Position numbers and translations under genes: made by a program | From: Mycobacterium sp. MBM | GTDB taxonomy: Bacteria > Actinomycetota > Actinomycetes > Mycobacteriales > Mycobacteriaceae | NCBI GenBank assembly: GCA_021648845.1 | Contig: JAKJHY010000029.1 | Coordinates: 1 to 64,000, forward strand | Direction: 5' to 3' | Length of the DNA stretch: 64,000 nt | Part shown: one piece after another, positions 26,296 through 37,382 of the stretch | Layout of the letters: every line of letters begins with the position of its first letter | Position numbering within the stretch: the stretch's first letter is position 1 | Notes under the pieces: model-generated | What the model was told of the DNA's origin: nothing | Database searches by the model: none | What the model saw: only the letters and a program-made list of their open reading frames with translations

Positions 26296-26978
26296 CAGCC
26301 GCGCTGCTTCCACTCGGCCAGGTGCGGGCGCTCGGTGCCCAGCGTGGTGTCGTCACCGTGGCCGGGGTAGACGACGGTCGAATCCGGGTATACGTCGAAC
26401 ACCTTGTCCGAGACATCGCGCAGCAGCCGGTCGAAGTCACCGTCTTTCCAGGTCTTGCCGACCCCACCCGGGAACAGGCAGTCACCGGTGAACAGATGGG
26501 TCGTGTCACCGTCGGCGCCGATGAGCGCGAGCGCGACCGAACCCTCGGTGTGACCCTGGAGGTGAATCACGTTGAAGGTCAGTTCGCCGATGGTGATCGT
26601 GTCACCGTCGGCCAGCAGACGGTCCGGGCTGACCGGCAGCGGTTCGGCGTCGAGCTCATGGGCTGCGGTCGGCGCACCCGTTGCTTCGGCCACGGCCCCG
26701 AGTGCCTGCCAGTGGTCGTAGTGCTGGTGGCTGGTCACGATCAGCGCGATATCGGGCGCGTGCGCCCTGATCAGGTCGAGCAGCGCGTCGGCATCGTTTG
26801 CGGCATCGATGAGCAGGGTTTTCCCGGTCGCGGAACAGGTCACCAGGTAGGCGTTGTTGTCCATCGGGCCGACGGAGGTCTTGATGATCGTCGCCGCGGG
26901 CAGGGTGCGCCGAGCGGCGGCGCCATTGTCGACGTGGCCGGTATAGGACTCGCTGAGCGGGATCTGGGGGCTGGTCAC
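26292..26978 (-). CDS. Metallo-beta-lactamase-fold hydrolase
   Basis: This 228-residue protein has the metal-binding motif TSHQHYDHW (HxHxDH), followed by the other ligands in LQGHTEGSVAL, FTGDCLFPGG and VYPGHGDDT. It is of the glyoxalase II-like subgroup, and the HTxGS and PGHG spacings are intact. It is the positional counterpart of M. tuberculosis Rv1637c. The start is GTG 26978, and it is divergent from uvrA across 85 bases. Thioester hydrolysis is likely, but the substrate is unknown. Confidence 0.9.
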   Translation of the reverse strand: MTSPQIPLSESYTGHVDNGAAARRTLPAATIIKTSVGPMDNNAYLVTCSATGKTLLIDAANDADALLDLIRAHAPDIALIVTSHQHYDHWQALGAVAEATGAPTAAHELDAEPLPVSPDRLLADGDTITIGELTFNVIHLQGHTEGSVALALIGADGDTTHLFTGDCLFPGGVGKTWKDGDFDRLLRDVSDKVFDVYPDSTVVYPGHGDDTTLGTERPHLAEWKQRGW

Positions 26979-27063
26979 ACCCCCACGCTATCCGGCTCGG
27001 CTCGGGCTTGTCGGTGGGTGCACATAGCATTGGCCGTGAATTCTGTCTTGGGAGGAAACCCCG

Positions 27064-29959
<2,896 letters not shown>

Positions 29960-29970
<11 letters not shown>

Positions 29971-30751
29971 GCAACGGTGCAAGCAGTTCGGCGGCGGGTA
30001 GCCCCTGCGGCTGGATTCCGTCGGACAGCACGCTGAGATAGACGTGGTCCGCGCCGGAGTCGAGATGTTGATCGGCGCGGGCGATGATCTCGTCTGCGGT
30101 GCCCCACGCGACGAAAGCGTCGACGAGCCGGTCACCGAGCGCTTCGATATCGCGACCCGAGAACCCCTGTCGCCGTGCAGAGTTGACATAGCTGGGCATG
30201 GTCATCAGGAACCCCAGGGGTACGCGGGCGGTGTGACGCGCGGCGTCCGCGTCGGTGTCAAGCATGGCAAACTGTCCCACCGCGAGGATCGCCTGCACTC
30301 CCAGTCGCATTCGTGCCGCCGCGGTGTACTCGGGGGTGACCATGCCTGGCATCGCCCCGGCGAATCGGTCCCGGGCGATATCCAATTTATGTGGTCCGAA
30401 TGCTGCGAGCAGGCGACGATCGCGGGGGATCGGGGCAAGCTGATCGATGTAATCAGTCAACGCCGCCAAGGGTTGCTGCTGTGACGATCCCAGTCCGATC
30501 AGCAGCCGACCCGGGGTTCCGGCCTCGGCCCGGCGGTACAGGTCGACGATATCCGCGGGGCGGTACAAGTCCGGCGGAATGATCGCGGGAGCGACATGCA
30601 CCCGTTGCGTCCCGGTCAACAGATCGGTGAGGACATCGAGCCGATCGATCTGGCCACCGTTGACCCACAGGGTTCCGAACCCGAGATCGGCGATCTGCTG
30701 AGCGTCCGGGTCGGTCGGCTCGACGGCGAATCCGTAGTGTCCGAGTTCCAT
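29960..30751 (-). CDS. LLM-class flavin/F420-dependent oxidoreductase
   Basis: A 263-residue luciferase-like protein: IADLGFGTLWVNGGQ, LLIGLGSSQQQPL, LAAFGPHKLDIARD, GTADEIIARADQHLDSGADH and VYLSVLSDG fit the TIGR03620-like subfamily common in mycobacteria. It is shorter than the usual 280-300 residues and lacks the long active-site insertion. ATG 30751 is used; the upstream alternative adds seven residues. It overlaps the end of uvrA by 11 bases. The cofactor and substrate are unproven. Confidence 0.8.
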
Positions 30752-30897
30752 GCCGTCACGGTAGAACCGCAAGTTCTGTTCAGGTCAAGCGTGGCGGAGT
30801 TATACGCCTTGAAAGCATTGTGCACCAATAAAATATCGGTATCTGTGGATAGGCCGATAGCCTGTGGATAACGTGGTTGCACGGGCGAATGTGTCGA

Positions 30898-30919
30898 TAG
30901 ACTTCGAACATGCTTGCGA
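30898..30919 (+). promoter_or_regulatory. Leaderless -10 element and possible LexA (SOS) box at HNH gene start
   Basis: TAGACT (30898-30903) is 6 bases before ATG 30910. Overlapping the start, TCGAAC-ATGC-TTGCGA (30904-30919) has the 6-4-6 geometry of the mycobacterial SOS box TCGAAC-N4-GTTCGA. The left half is perfect and the right half matches 4 of 6. LexA bound there would block the transcription start. Confidence 0.4.
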
Positions 30920-32574
30920 ATCAGGTTTCGGATCGGGAAGCCGTGCTGGCGGCCTTCGATGCCTACGACGCGGCATGCGAGCAACTGGCGGCGCTGGATG
31001 TGGCCCGCATGACACCGGCCGAATTGTTCGACCTGCAGTCGCGTCGCGAGCACCGATCCCGCGCCACCGCCGGGGTGGATCACCGCATCCTGGCCGCACT
31101 GCAGGCCCAGGCGACCCCGAAAGACATCGGCGCGCGGACCTGGCCGCAGATCCTGACCACCCGGCTGCGGATCTCTGAGTCCGAGGCCGAACGTCGCGTC
31201 CGGGATGCCCGTGACCTCGGGCCTCGGCACGGTATGAACGGTGAACTGTTGGATCCGATCCTGCCTGCGTGCGCGCGGGCGCTGGCCGAGGGCACCATCA
31301 ACCTCGGCCACGTCCATGAGATCCGTGATGCCGTGGGCACCGCCGGAAAGTATGCCGATCCGTCCAAATGCGCAGAGATCGAACGGGATCTGGTCGACGC
31401 GGCGACCGGCATAACCCCGCGCACCCTGCGTGAGGTCGCCGACTATGCGGTCTATTGCCTCAATCCGGACGGTGACGGTCCTGATGTGGCAGCCCATAAG
31501 CGTGGAATCACATTGGGCCGCCAGGACGCCGACGGATTGATCCGGGTGACCGGGTGGGTCGATCCCGAACTGGGCGCCTATCTGAAAACGGTGAATCAGG
31601 TATGGGGAGCGCCCGGAGTCAACAATCCCGGGGATGCCGAACCGGTGAACAATCCGGTCCCGAACCCGTTGGCGGACAACGCTGTCATTCCCGAGCCCGT
31701 GCGACAGCCGCCCCCGTCACGTAACCCCGGAGGTCCCACGCCGGCAACGCAGCCGGTGACCGTACCCGCCCAGGACGCCGGCTACCCGGAGGCCAGTGCA
31801 CTGGCCGAGGTCATCGACCCAGCACCAGAACCGTTCGATCAACGTCGTGCCGCCTTGGACGCCGCCATGGTCGCGCCGGCGAGAGATGACCTTCCTCAGG
31901 ACGAGTTGGCCCAGCGGCGCGCTGCACTGGCCGGCGGCTGTCCGGAACGTGCCGACAGCGCAGCCGCCCGAGACACCCGCACCGCGGCGCAGCGCAACCA
32001 TGACGCGCTCAAGGCCGTCGTACGCGATGCGCTGATGTCCGGGCGGCTGGGGCAGCACAACGGATTGCCGGTCACCGTGATCATCTCGACCACCCTGAGG
32101 GAACTGGAGAGTGCCGCCGGAATCGCCCGCACCTCGGTCGGCACCAAGATGCCGATCCGCGACCTGCTCCGGCTCGGCGCGCATGCGCATCACTATCTGC
32201 TGATCTATCGCGAGCACACCGCCGAACCCCTCTACCTGGGACGGACGAAGCGGCTGGCCTCCAAGGCCCAACGGCTGGTGATGATCAACCGCGATCGCGG
32301 CTGCACCAAGCCGGATTGCCCGCACACGGGCATCGACTGCCAAGGGATGCACGCTGAAGAGGACTGGGCCAACGGTGGGCGCACCGATGTCACCGGGCTG
32401 GGTCTGGGCTGCGGCGGTGACAACCAATTGGCCTTCGACACCGAGTGGGTCACCAGCATCGGACCGGACGGCCGCGTGCACTGGCACCCGCCGCCGTTGT
32501 TGGACACCGGACAGGACACCCTCAACCATTTCCATCACCCTGAGGATCTGTACAGATCCTCCGGGGGGCCTTAG
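30910..32574 (+). CDS. 13E12-repeat family protein with DUF222 and HNH domains
   Basis: This 554-residue protein has the DUF222 domain (about 20-240: LQSRREHRSRATAGVDHRIL; ARALAEGTINLGHVHEIRDA), a Pro/Asn-rich variable middle (about 240-330), and a C-terminal HNH region. The HNH region has CTKPDCPHTGIDCQGMHAEE followed by WANGGRTD, with Cys residues of a zinc knuckle and the H-E-E...N pattern. M. tuberculosis has many such genes, several of them in the LexA regulon. The start is ATG 30910. Upstream sequence is AT-rich with two DnaA-box-like TGTGGATA sites. These genes are often duplicated in the genome and tend to mark variable loci. Confidence 0.88.
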   Translation: MLANQVSDREAVLAAFDAYDAACEQLAALDVARMTPAELFDLQSRREHRSRATAGVDHRILAALQAQATPKDIGARTWPQILTTRLRISESEAERRVRDARDLGPRHGMNGELLDPILPACARALAEGTINLGHVHEIRDAVGTAGKYADPSKCAEIERDLVDAATGITPRTLREVADYAVYCLNPDGDGPDVAAHKRGITLGRQDADGLIRVTGWVDPELGAYLKTVNQVWGAPGVNNPGDAEPVNNPVPNPLADNAVIPEPVRQPPPSRNPGGPTPATQPVTVPAQDAGYPEASALAEVIDPAPEPFDQRRAALDAAMVAPARDDLPQDELAQRRAALAGGCPERADSAAARDTRTAAQRNHDALKAVVRDALMSGRLGQHNGLPVTVIISTTLRELESAAGIARTSVGTKMPIRDLLRLGAHAHHYLLIYREHTAEPLYLGRTKRLASKAQRLVMINRDRGCTKPDCPHTGIDCQGMHAEEDWANGGRTDVTGLGLGCGGDNQLAFDTEWVTSIGPDGRVHWHPPPLLDTGQDTLNHFHHPEDLYRSSGGP

Positions 32575-32629
32575 ACCGTCAGCCGCCGCGCCAGTCTGGC
32601 CCGCCGTTCGGCGAGCGTGTCCGAGCGCA

Positions 32630-32914
32630 CTAGTCGCGTTTCATCGACTCGCGGATCTGCGCCAGCCGTTCGGCGGCGGCCCGCTGCCGGGCGTCGTACT
32701 GTTCGGCCACCGAGCGCCCCTCGGGGGTGTCCTCGGCGAGTTCGGCCGCGCCGATCGCGTTACCCCAGCGGTTCTCGACCTTCTCGCGGACGTAGTCGAG
32801 CGTCGGTACCCCGGACTCGCTGTAATCGGGATCCACCTGGACGGGCACGGGATCCGCCGCAACGATCTCAGGGTCGAGCGGCTCCTCTGCAGAAGACTGC
32901 TGCTCATCGGGCAT
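32630..32914 (-). CDS. Small acidic hypothetical protein
   Basis: A 94-residue soluble protein. An acidic disordered N-terminus (MPDEQQSSAEEPLDPEIV) is followed by helical sequence with YVREKVENRWGNAIGAAELA and a heptad-rich QYDARQRAAAERLAQIRESM end that could form a coiled coil. ATG 32914 is used because the upstream extension is not similar in composition. A small conserved gene (Rv1638A) follows uvrA in M. tuberculosis, but I cannot confirm it is the same family. Confidence 0.65.
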   Translation of the reverse strand: MPDEQQSSAEEPLDPEIVAADPVPVQVDPDYSESGVPTLDYVREKVENRWGNAIGAAELAEDTPEGRSVAEQYDARQRAAAERLAQIRESMKRD

Positions 32915-33022
32915 GGGGCCACCGTACCCCGCACCGAAGTTTGGGATCGGTAGCAAGCATCGGCGGATGTACTTCTCCCACGACGGAGCCACTGGGGCTG
33001 CGGGCGAATGAAGGGGATAACT

Positions 33023-33520
33023 ATGACGACGAATCGCGTTCTGGCCGCCGGGATCGGGATGCTCGCCACGGCGGCCGTCCTGGTCGGATGCTCCAGCGAG
33101 AAGCCGGCCGAGACCAATGAGCCCGCTGCTTCGGGCGACGGCACCGCAGCCGTCGCCAGCGGCGGAAACACCGAGGTCAAGGTCGAAGGCCAGGACCTCG
33201 CCGGTCTGGATCTCAAGTCGGTGACCTGCGTCAAGGCCGGTGGCAAGATCAACGTCGCCAGCGCCGCCATCGGCGGCCAGCAGGGTCTCGGCGTCGTGAT
33301 GACCGACGATGCCAGCCCGAAGGTCGAGTCGGTCGGCCTGGTGGTCGACGGTAATGCCCTCGCGGTCGCCTCGATGGGCGGCGCGAATTCCGGATCGGCG
33401 GAGGTGAAGGTGGACGGCAGCACGTACACGATCACCGGTGAAGCCGTCGGCGCCGATATGAACAACCCGATGGCCGGGATGATCACCAAGAAGTTCGAGA
33501 TCAAGGTCAACTGCAACTGA
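33023..33520 (+). CDS. LpqH-type (19 kDa antigen-like) lipoprotein
   Basis: This 165-residue lipoprotein has a signal peptide ending in the lipobox AVLVGCSS, with the lipidated Cys at about residue 24. A Pro/Thr/Ala-rich linker follows, then a beta domain with GLDLKSVTCVKAGGKINVAS, TITGEAVGADMNNPMAG and a terminal KFEIKVNCN. The two Cys likely form a disulphide, and the domain matches Pfam Lipoprotein_21 (LpqH/Rv3763 family), which are TLR2-active surface proteins. ATG 33023 is preferred over 33008 because AAGGGGA lies 8 bases before it. Confidence 0.9.
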   Translation: MTTNRVLAAGIGMLATAAVLVGCSSEKPAETNEPAASGDGTAAVASGGNTEVKVEGQDLAGLDLKSVTCVKAGGKINVASAAIGGQQGLGVVMTDDASPKVESVGLVVDGNALAVASMGGANSGSAEVKVDGSTYTITGEAVGADMNNPMAGMITKKFEIKVNCN

Positions 33521-33549
33521 CCGGTCAGGACAGTGGCGAGGCCCCGGCC

Positions 33550-33581
33550 GGGCGGCGGACGTGCACCTACGTCCGCCGCCC
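33550..33581 (+). terminator. Hairpin terminator between lipoprotein gene and TPR-CHAT cluster
   Basis: A perfect 13-base GC stem (GGGCGGCGGACGT and its complement) with loop GCACCT begins 29 bases after the lipoprotein stop. It isolates the next cluster transcriptionally. Confidence 0.7.
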
Positions 33582-33597
33582 TCGGCCGTTGCCGACC

Positions 33598-33603
33598 TAT
33601 GAT
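33598..33603 (+). promoter_or_regulatory. -10 hexamer of leaderless promoter for TPR-CHAT cluster
   Basis: TATGAT, close to the consensus TATAAT, is 6 bases before GTG 33610. This supports that GTG as start codon and transcription start of the cluster. Confidence 0.5.
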
Positions 33604-33609
33604 GACGCG

Positions 33610-35307
33610 GTGTCGATCACCGGCGACCTGGACCGGGCCCGGCGGCTCGCCTGGGCGGCCGACGAGCAGGCGGCCAAGGAACTGCTGCTCTCGCAGCTGC
33701 CCGCCATCGAAGAGGCCGACCGCGACGACCTGGCGCTGGAGGTCTTCGCCCAACTCGGTGAGATCTACCTGGCCCGCACCGCCTACGACGGTGTGGGCGA
33801 GTGCATCCTGCGTATCCAGGACTGCATCGCCGCCTATGCGGCGTTACCGCAGCGCAGTTCCGCCACCGAGCGCATGATGCAGCGGTACACCCGCCGTGCG
33901 CACTTCCTGCGGGCCGGATTGCACGCCGCCCGCGGTCGCCACGACGACGCCGCGGCGGCGGTCTCCGCGTTGGTGGCGGCGCCCGGTCCGCAGGACCTGA
34001 CTGCCGAACACCGTTACCTGATCGGTGTGGCCCGGATACTCAGCGCAACCGCGCTATCCGATGACGATCTGCACCATCTGGCGGCTCCGCTGTGGGACCA
34101 GGTGCTCGATATGGTTGACACCCGCGCGGTCAACGGCGGCTTCGACGATCGACTGCTGGTGCTCGCCGGAATCGGATACGGCGGGTTCTGTGTACAGACC
34201 GGCAGACTCGCGGAGGCCGAACCGTGGCTGCGTCGCGCGGGGGCGCGCGCCGAGGCGCACGGTTGGGAACTCGACACCGCCCGTACCCAACTGGAACGTG
34301 CGATCGCATGCTGGTCGGTCGGCGACCACAACGGGGTGGACCGGCTGATCGACGAGGCGTACCCGGTCATCGCGAGGTACGCCCGTGCCCACGATGTGTC
34401 CCGGTGCTGGTTCTACCGGGGCTTCACCAAGCTGGCCTCGGCGGCGCTGGAGGAAGCCGATCGGTGCTGGGAACATGCCGAACGGCACTGGCGCGAACTC
34501 GGCAAGCCCCTGTATGTGCACCGGATTCTGCTGCAACGCAGCTGGATTCCGATCTTCTTCGGGCGATACGCCGAGGCCACCGAGCTGATCGCGCAGGCCC
34601 GGACTCTCCTGGACCAATGGCCCCGCAGTAGCTGGCTGCAGTATGCCCGCCTCGATGACCAGCTGGGCACCGTGTGGCGGGCCGATGCGCTCGGTGATCT
34701 GGGATTCGACGGCTCCGGTGACCCCGACGACACCTGGGACGAGATCGAGGCTAAACACGAAGCGTCATTGGGCACCACGAACGCCGAAACCGGCAGCCCT
34801 GGCTTCCGCCGCGCGATGGCCAAGCTCGAGCAAGCGGCCGAACTGAAGGTGCCCGCGGCGCTCGCGGTGGATTCGGTGCGCTATACGATCGTCGACGCGA
34901 ATGCCCGGGCGCAGTGGGCGGCAAGGGTTTCGGCGCCCATGCTGGCCGGGGCCTTCGCGGTGGCCTGGGAATGGGAGAACACCGCGCTGACCGCTGAGTT
35001 GATCGAATACCACAGCGCCAGAGGCAGCTTCAGTACAGGTGCGGAATCGGCCGCCGAAGTGCCGATCTGGGCCGGAGCGCAGGCCGTGCTGGTGGACGCG
35101 GATGTCGCATTGTCTGATCCCGATCTCGCCGATGTCGCTGCGGGATCGGTCACCAGTGGGCCGTCGTTGACCCGGCTCGGTCCACTGCCGCCGTTGCAGA
35201 TGGACCCCGGAGCCGCCCCGATCCTCGGGCACTACCGCGCACTGGCCGCACAGCGCTACGGGCGCAACCTCACCAGCGATGAGCCGGCCTGGCCCACATG
35301 GTCGTGA
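33610..35307 (+). CDS. Tetratricopeptide-like helical-repeat protein coupled to CHAT protease
   Basis: A 565-residue, almost fully alpha-helical soluble protein made of degenerate TPR-like helix pairs, for example ALEVFAQLGEIYLARTAYDG, GYGGFCVQTGRLAEAEPWLR, YRGFTKLASAALEEADRCWE and IFFGRYAEATELIAQARTLL. The A-G-Y and W-hydrophobic spacings are TPR-type. No enzymatic motif is visible. It is the natural partner of the CHAT protease, whose start codon overlaps its last codons. TPR proteins commonly sense or scaffold for CHAT domains. GTG 33610 is chosen over TTG 33589 because a TATGAT -10 element sits at leaderless distance. I know of no equivalent between uvrA and lysX in M. tuberculosis. Confidence 0.75.
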   Translation: MSITGDLDRARRLAWAADEQAAKELLLSQLPAIEEADRDDLALEVFAQLGEIYLARTAYDGVGECILRIQDCIAAYAALPQRSSATERMMQRYTRRAHFLRAGLHAARGRHDDAAAAVSALVAAPGPQDLTAEHRYLIGVARILSATALSDDDLHHLAAPLWDQVLDMVDTRAVNGGFDDRLLVLAGIGYGGFCVQTGRLAEAEPWLRRAGARAEAHGWELDTARTQLERAIACWSVGDHNGVDRLIDEAYPVIARYARAHDVSRCWFYRGFTKLASAALEEADRCWEHAERHWRELGKPLYVHRILLQRSWIPIFFGRYAEATELIAQARTLLDQWPRSSWLQYARLDDQLGTVWRADALGDLGFDGSGDPDDTWDEIEAKHEASLGTTNAETGSPGFRRAMAKLEQAAELKVPAALAVDSVRYTIVDANARAQWAARVSAPMLAGAFAVAWEWENTALTAELIEYHSARGSFSTGAESAAEVPIWAGAQAVLVDADVALSDPDLADVAAGSVTSGPSLTRLGPLPPLQMDPGAAPILGHYRALAAQRYGRNLTSDEPAWPTWS

Positions 35308-36635
35308 CGGGCCGACCGACGCTGGTGCTGCGCTACGCCGATGTCGGGATCGCCACCTACGCCAGCCTGCGCATCGTGGGGCAGCCCGAGCGCACCGTGA
35401 CGTGGGTTGTCGAAGAGACCATTCTGCTGGCGGCCCAGGCGGAGATCGCCGCAGCCCTGCCGGATCCGAGCGACGGTGAAACGGCGGTCGACGCGCTGCA
35501 GCGAGCTCTGTCCGGCGGCGCCTTCACCAACCCCGACACCGAGCTCACCTTGGCCTACCGGCTGGGCGTGCTACTGATCTCAGCGGCCGGCTGGGACTTG
35601 TTGCAGCAGTGCGTGAGTGACCCACGCGCGGTGCTGTTCGTCGCACCGAGCGCACGGCTGGGCAGGGTGCCGTGGGGGGTGCTCGCGCTGCCCGCCCGGC
35701 GTCCGGAGGTGACCGCCATGTTGGCCGCGCGCCAGGAGGCGATCACTGCGGACGGTCCGCGGCCGGCCACCATCCCGTGGCCCCTGGGGGAGATCGGTAC
35801 CCTCACCGAAGGCTTTCGGCTGTTGGAGTTCGTCGATGTCCTGATGGCGGTGCCGGTGAACATCGCACGCTCGCGGCGCGTCGCCGAGGCGCGCCCGCAC
35901 GCCCATCCGCTGCTGATCCTGGACCCGAGAGTGCCGGGGCAGCGGCCGGATTCGGCACTCGGGTCCGTCCTGGGCAGACCGGCGCCGGGCACCGTGCTGG
36001 CGCGCCATTACACGGACCTGATGTCCCGCCGGGAGGTGGCGCCGCGGGTGAACGATGTGACCGAACTGTTCCGCCGCACCGATGCCGACCGGCACTGGCT
36101 GGCGGCCGCCCTGGCGGCACTGCCGGGACGACTCGTGTACGTCGGCCACGCCAGTACCGGCGACGGCGCGGAGCGAGCGGCATTGCACCTCGCATGCCGG
36201 GCATCGGTCGACGGTTACAGCGATCCGATCGGCGATCACCGGCCGCTCACCGCGGCCGACCTGATGTCCGCGGGGCTTCCCTTCCCGACCCGTGTTGCAT
36301 TGCTGGCCTGCGCATCCGGCGGTGACTATCGATTCGACGAGGCCACCGGAATAGTGGCGGCAATCGTGCTCGGTGGCGCTGAGGTGGTGACCGCCACGCT
36401 GTGGTCCCTGCCCACCAGCGCGGGTTTCGGACGCTTCGTGGACCGCGCTCTGGCCGATCCGATGGGCGAGGTCGTCGCTGCGGTCGACGCTGCGCACGAG
36501 GCGGATACCGACCTTGACGCCGCGCTGGCGGTGAACCGTTGGCAGCGGGCACAACTGCGGCGCTGGCGCGACGGCGACGCCGCCGCGGCCCCGGTGTACT
36601 GGGCTGCGCTGGTGAGTTTCGCGGTGCTCGGCTGA
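35298..36635 (+). CDS. CHAT-domain (caspase-like) protease
   Basis: This 445-residue protein has an N-terminal region of about 110 residues and a CHAT domain from about 113 (LFVAPSARLGRVPWGVLAL) to the end. The catalytic His is H284 in VYVGHAST and the catalytic Cys is C338 in VALLACASGG, followed by VVTATLWSLPTS and a C-terminal WAALVSF. All are characteristic of CHAT peptidases (clan CD, with caspases and separase). ATG 35298 overlaps the end of the TPR gene by 10 bases; GTG 35304, forming GTGA with the stop, is an equally good coupled start. Known CHAT proteins cleave partner effectors such as bacterial gasdermins or act with TPR proteins. The substrate is unknown here. Confidence 0.85.
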   Translation: MVVTGRPTLVLRYADVGIATYASLRIVGQPERTVTWVVEETILLAAQAEIAAALPDPSDGETAVDALQRALSGGAFTNPDTELTLAYRLGVLLISAAGWDLLQQCVSDPRAVLFVAPSARLGRVPWGVLALPARRPEVTAMLAARQEAITADGPRPATIPWPLGEIGTLTEGFRLLEFVDVLMAVPVNIARSRRVAEARPHAHPLLILDPRVPGQRPDSALGSVLGRPAPGTVLARHYTDLMSRREVAPRVNDVTELFRRTDADRHWLAAALAALPGRLVYVGHASTGDGAERAALHLACRASVDGYSDPIGDHRPLTAADLMSAGLPFPTRVALLACASGGDYRFDEATGIVAAIVLGGAEVVTATLWSLPTSAGFGRFVDRALADPMGEVVAAVDAAHEADTDLDAALAVNRWQRAQLRRWRDGDAAAAPVYWAALVSFAVLG

Positions 36636-36647
36636 TCCCGGACCCGG

Positions 36648-37292
36648 TCAGGCCGGCGGCACGGCCACTGCGACCGCGGATTCGTCACCCCGCCGGTAGT
36701 AGGCATCGATGATGCTGCCCGGGCAGACCCGGTCCAGTGATGTGGCCGGGATCAGCGTGGTCTCGTGCGCGGGGAACTGACCCCCTTCGGGTCGGCGCAC
36801 CATCAGATCGAGGACCACCTCGTGGTGGTCTTCGTGTTGGGTGCCGGTGGGACGCGCTGCCGTCACCACACCGCTGGATTTGGTGCCGTGCCGGATGAGG
36901 TCGAGTTGCGCAGCAGTGAGCAGGCCCTTGTCCAGCAACATCCGGTCGAACGCGGCGCGGATCGCCACCATGTCGTCGGCGAGGGAGAGCTGCTCGCGCG
37001 ACTCGGGGTCGAAGGTCACCAGCAGCACGGCCCCGGGCCGGATCTCGGCGACCACCGGGTCGTCCGGGCCGCCGCGCAGGCGTCCGGTGAACTTCTGACC
37101 GCACACGCTTTCCACCTCCACGGTGATCCGGTCAGCGACGGCCCTGACCGTGCCGATGGCGACCGACGGTGCACTGGCGGGCCGGGCGGGAGTCCGGCCG
37201 CGGGGCAACACGGTGGCGACGGTGGTGCCGACAGTGACGAACACGAGCGCGCAGAGGGCGAGAAACAGCGGGATCAGCAATGACTCGGGCAT
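36648..37292 (-). CDS. Single-pass membrane protein within CHAT cluster
   Basis: This 214-residue protein has one N-terminal transmembrane helix (about 5-30: LLIPLFLALCALVFVTVGTT). A Pro-rich linker leads to a cytoplasmic or periplasmic domain with beta-rich repeats: ITVEVESVCGQKFTGRLRGG, AVLLVTFDPESREQLSLADD and HHEVVLDLMVRRPEGGQFPA. The C-terminal part, ending VCPGSIIDAYYRRGD, resembles small beta-barrel interaction domains, but I cannot name the family. It faces the CHAT gene (12-base gap) and diverges from the two unknown genes downstream (90-base gap). GTG 37298 is an alternative start. Confidence 0.65.
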   Translation of the reverse strand: MPESLLIPLFLALCALVFVTVGTTVATVLPRGRTPARPASAPSVAIGTVRAVADRITVEVESVCGQKFTGRLRGGPDDPVVAEIRPGAVLLVTFDPESREQLSLADDMVAIRAAFDRMLLDKGLLTAAQLDLIRHGTKSSGVVTAARPTGTQHEDHHEVVLDLMVRRPEGGQFPAHETTLIPATSLDRVCPGSIIDAYYRRGDESAVAVAVPPA

Positions 37293-37382
37293 GGTCACCA
37301 GCGTCGCCCCGGTCGACGGCTACCGAACCCAACTTTCGTCCGGGCTGGCGACGACGGCGGCTTTGGTGCCTATCCTGTTCGG

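Noticed and set aside
26979..27063. SOS box at the uvrA promoter
   Set aside because: No TCGAAC/GTTCGA dyad or close variant was found in the intergenic region; the same holds for uvrB (10620-10690).
30773..30909. Replication origin near the DnaA-box-like pair
   Set aside because: Only two boxes are present, with none of the dnaA/dnaN/gyr context of a mycobacterial origin and no AT-rich unwinding element of useful length.
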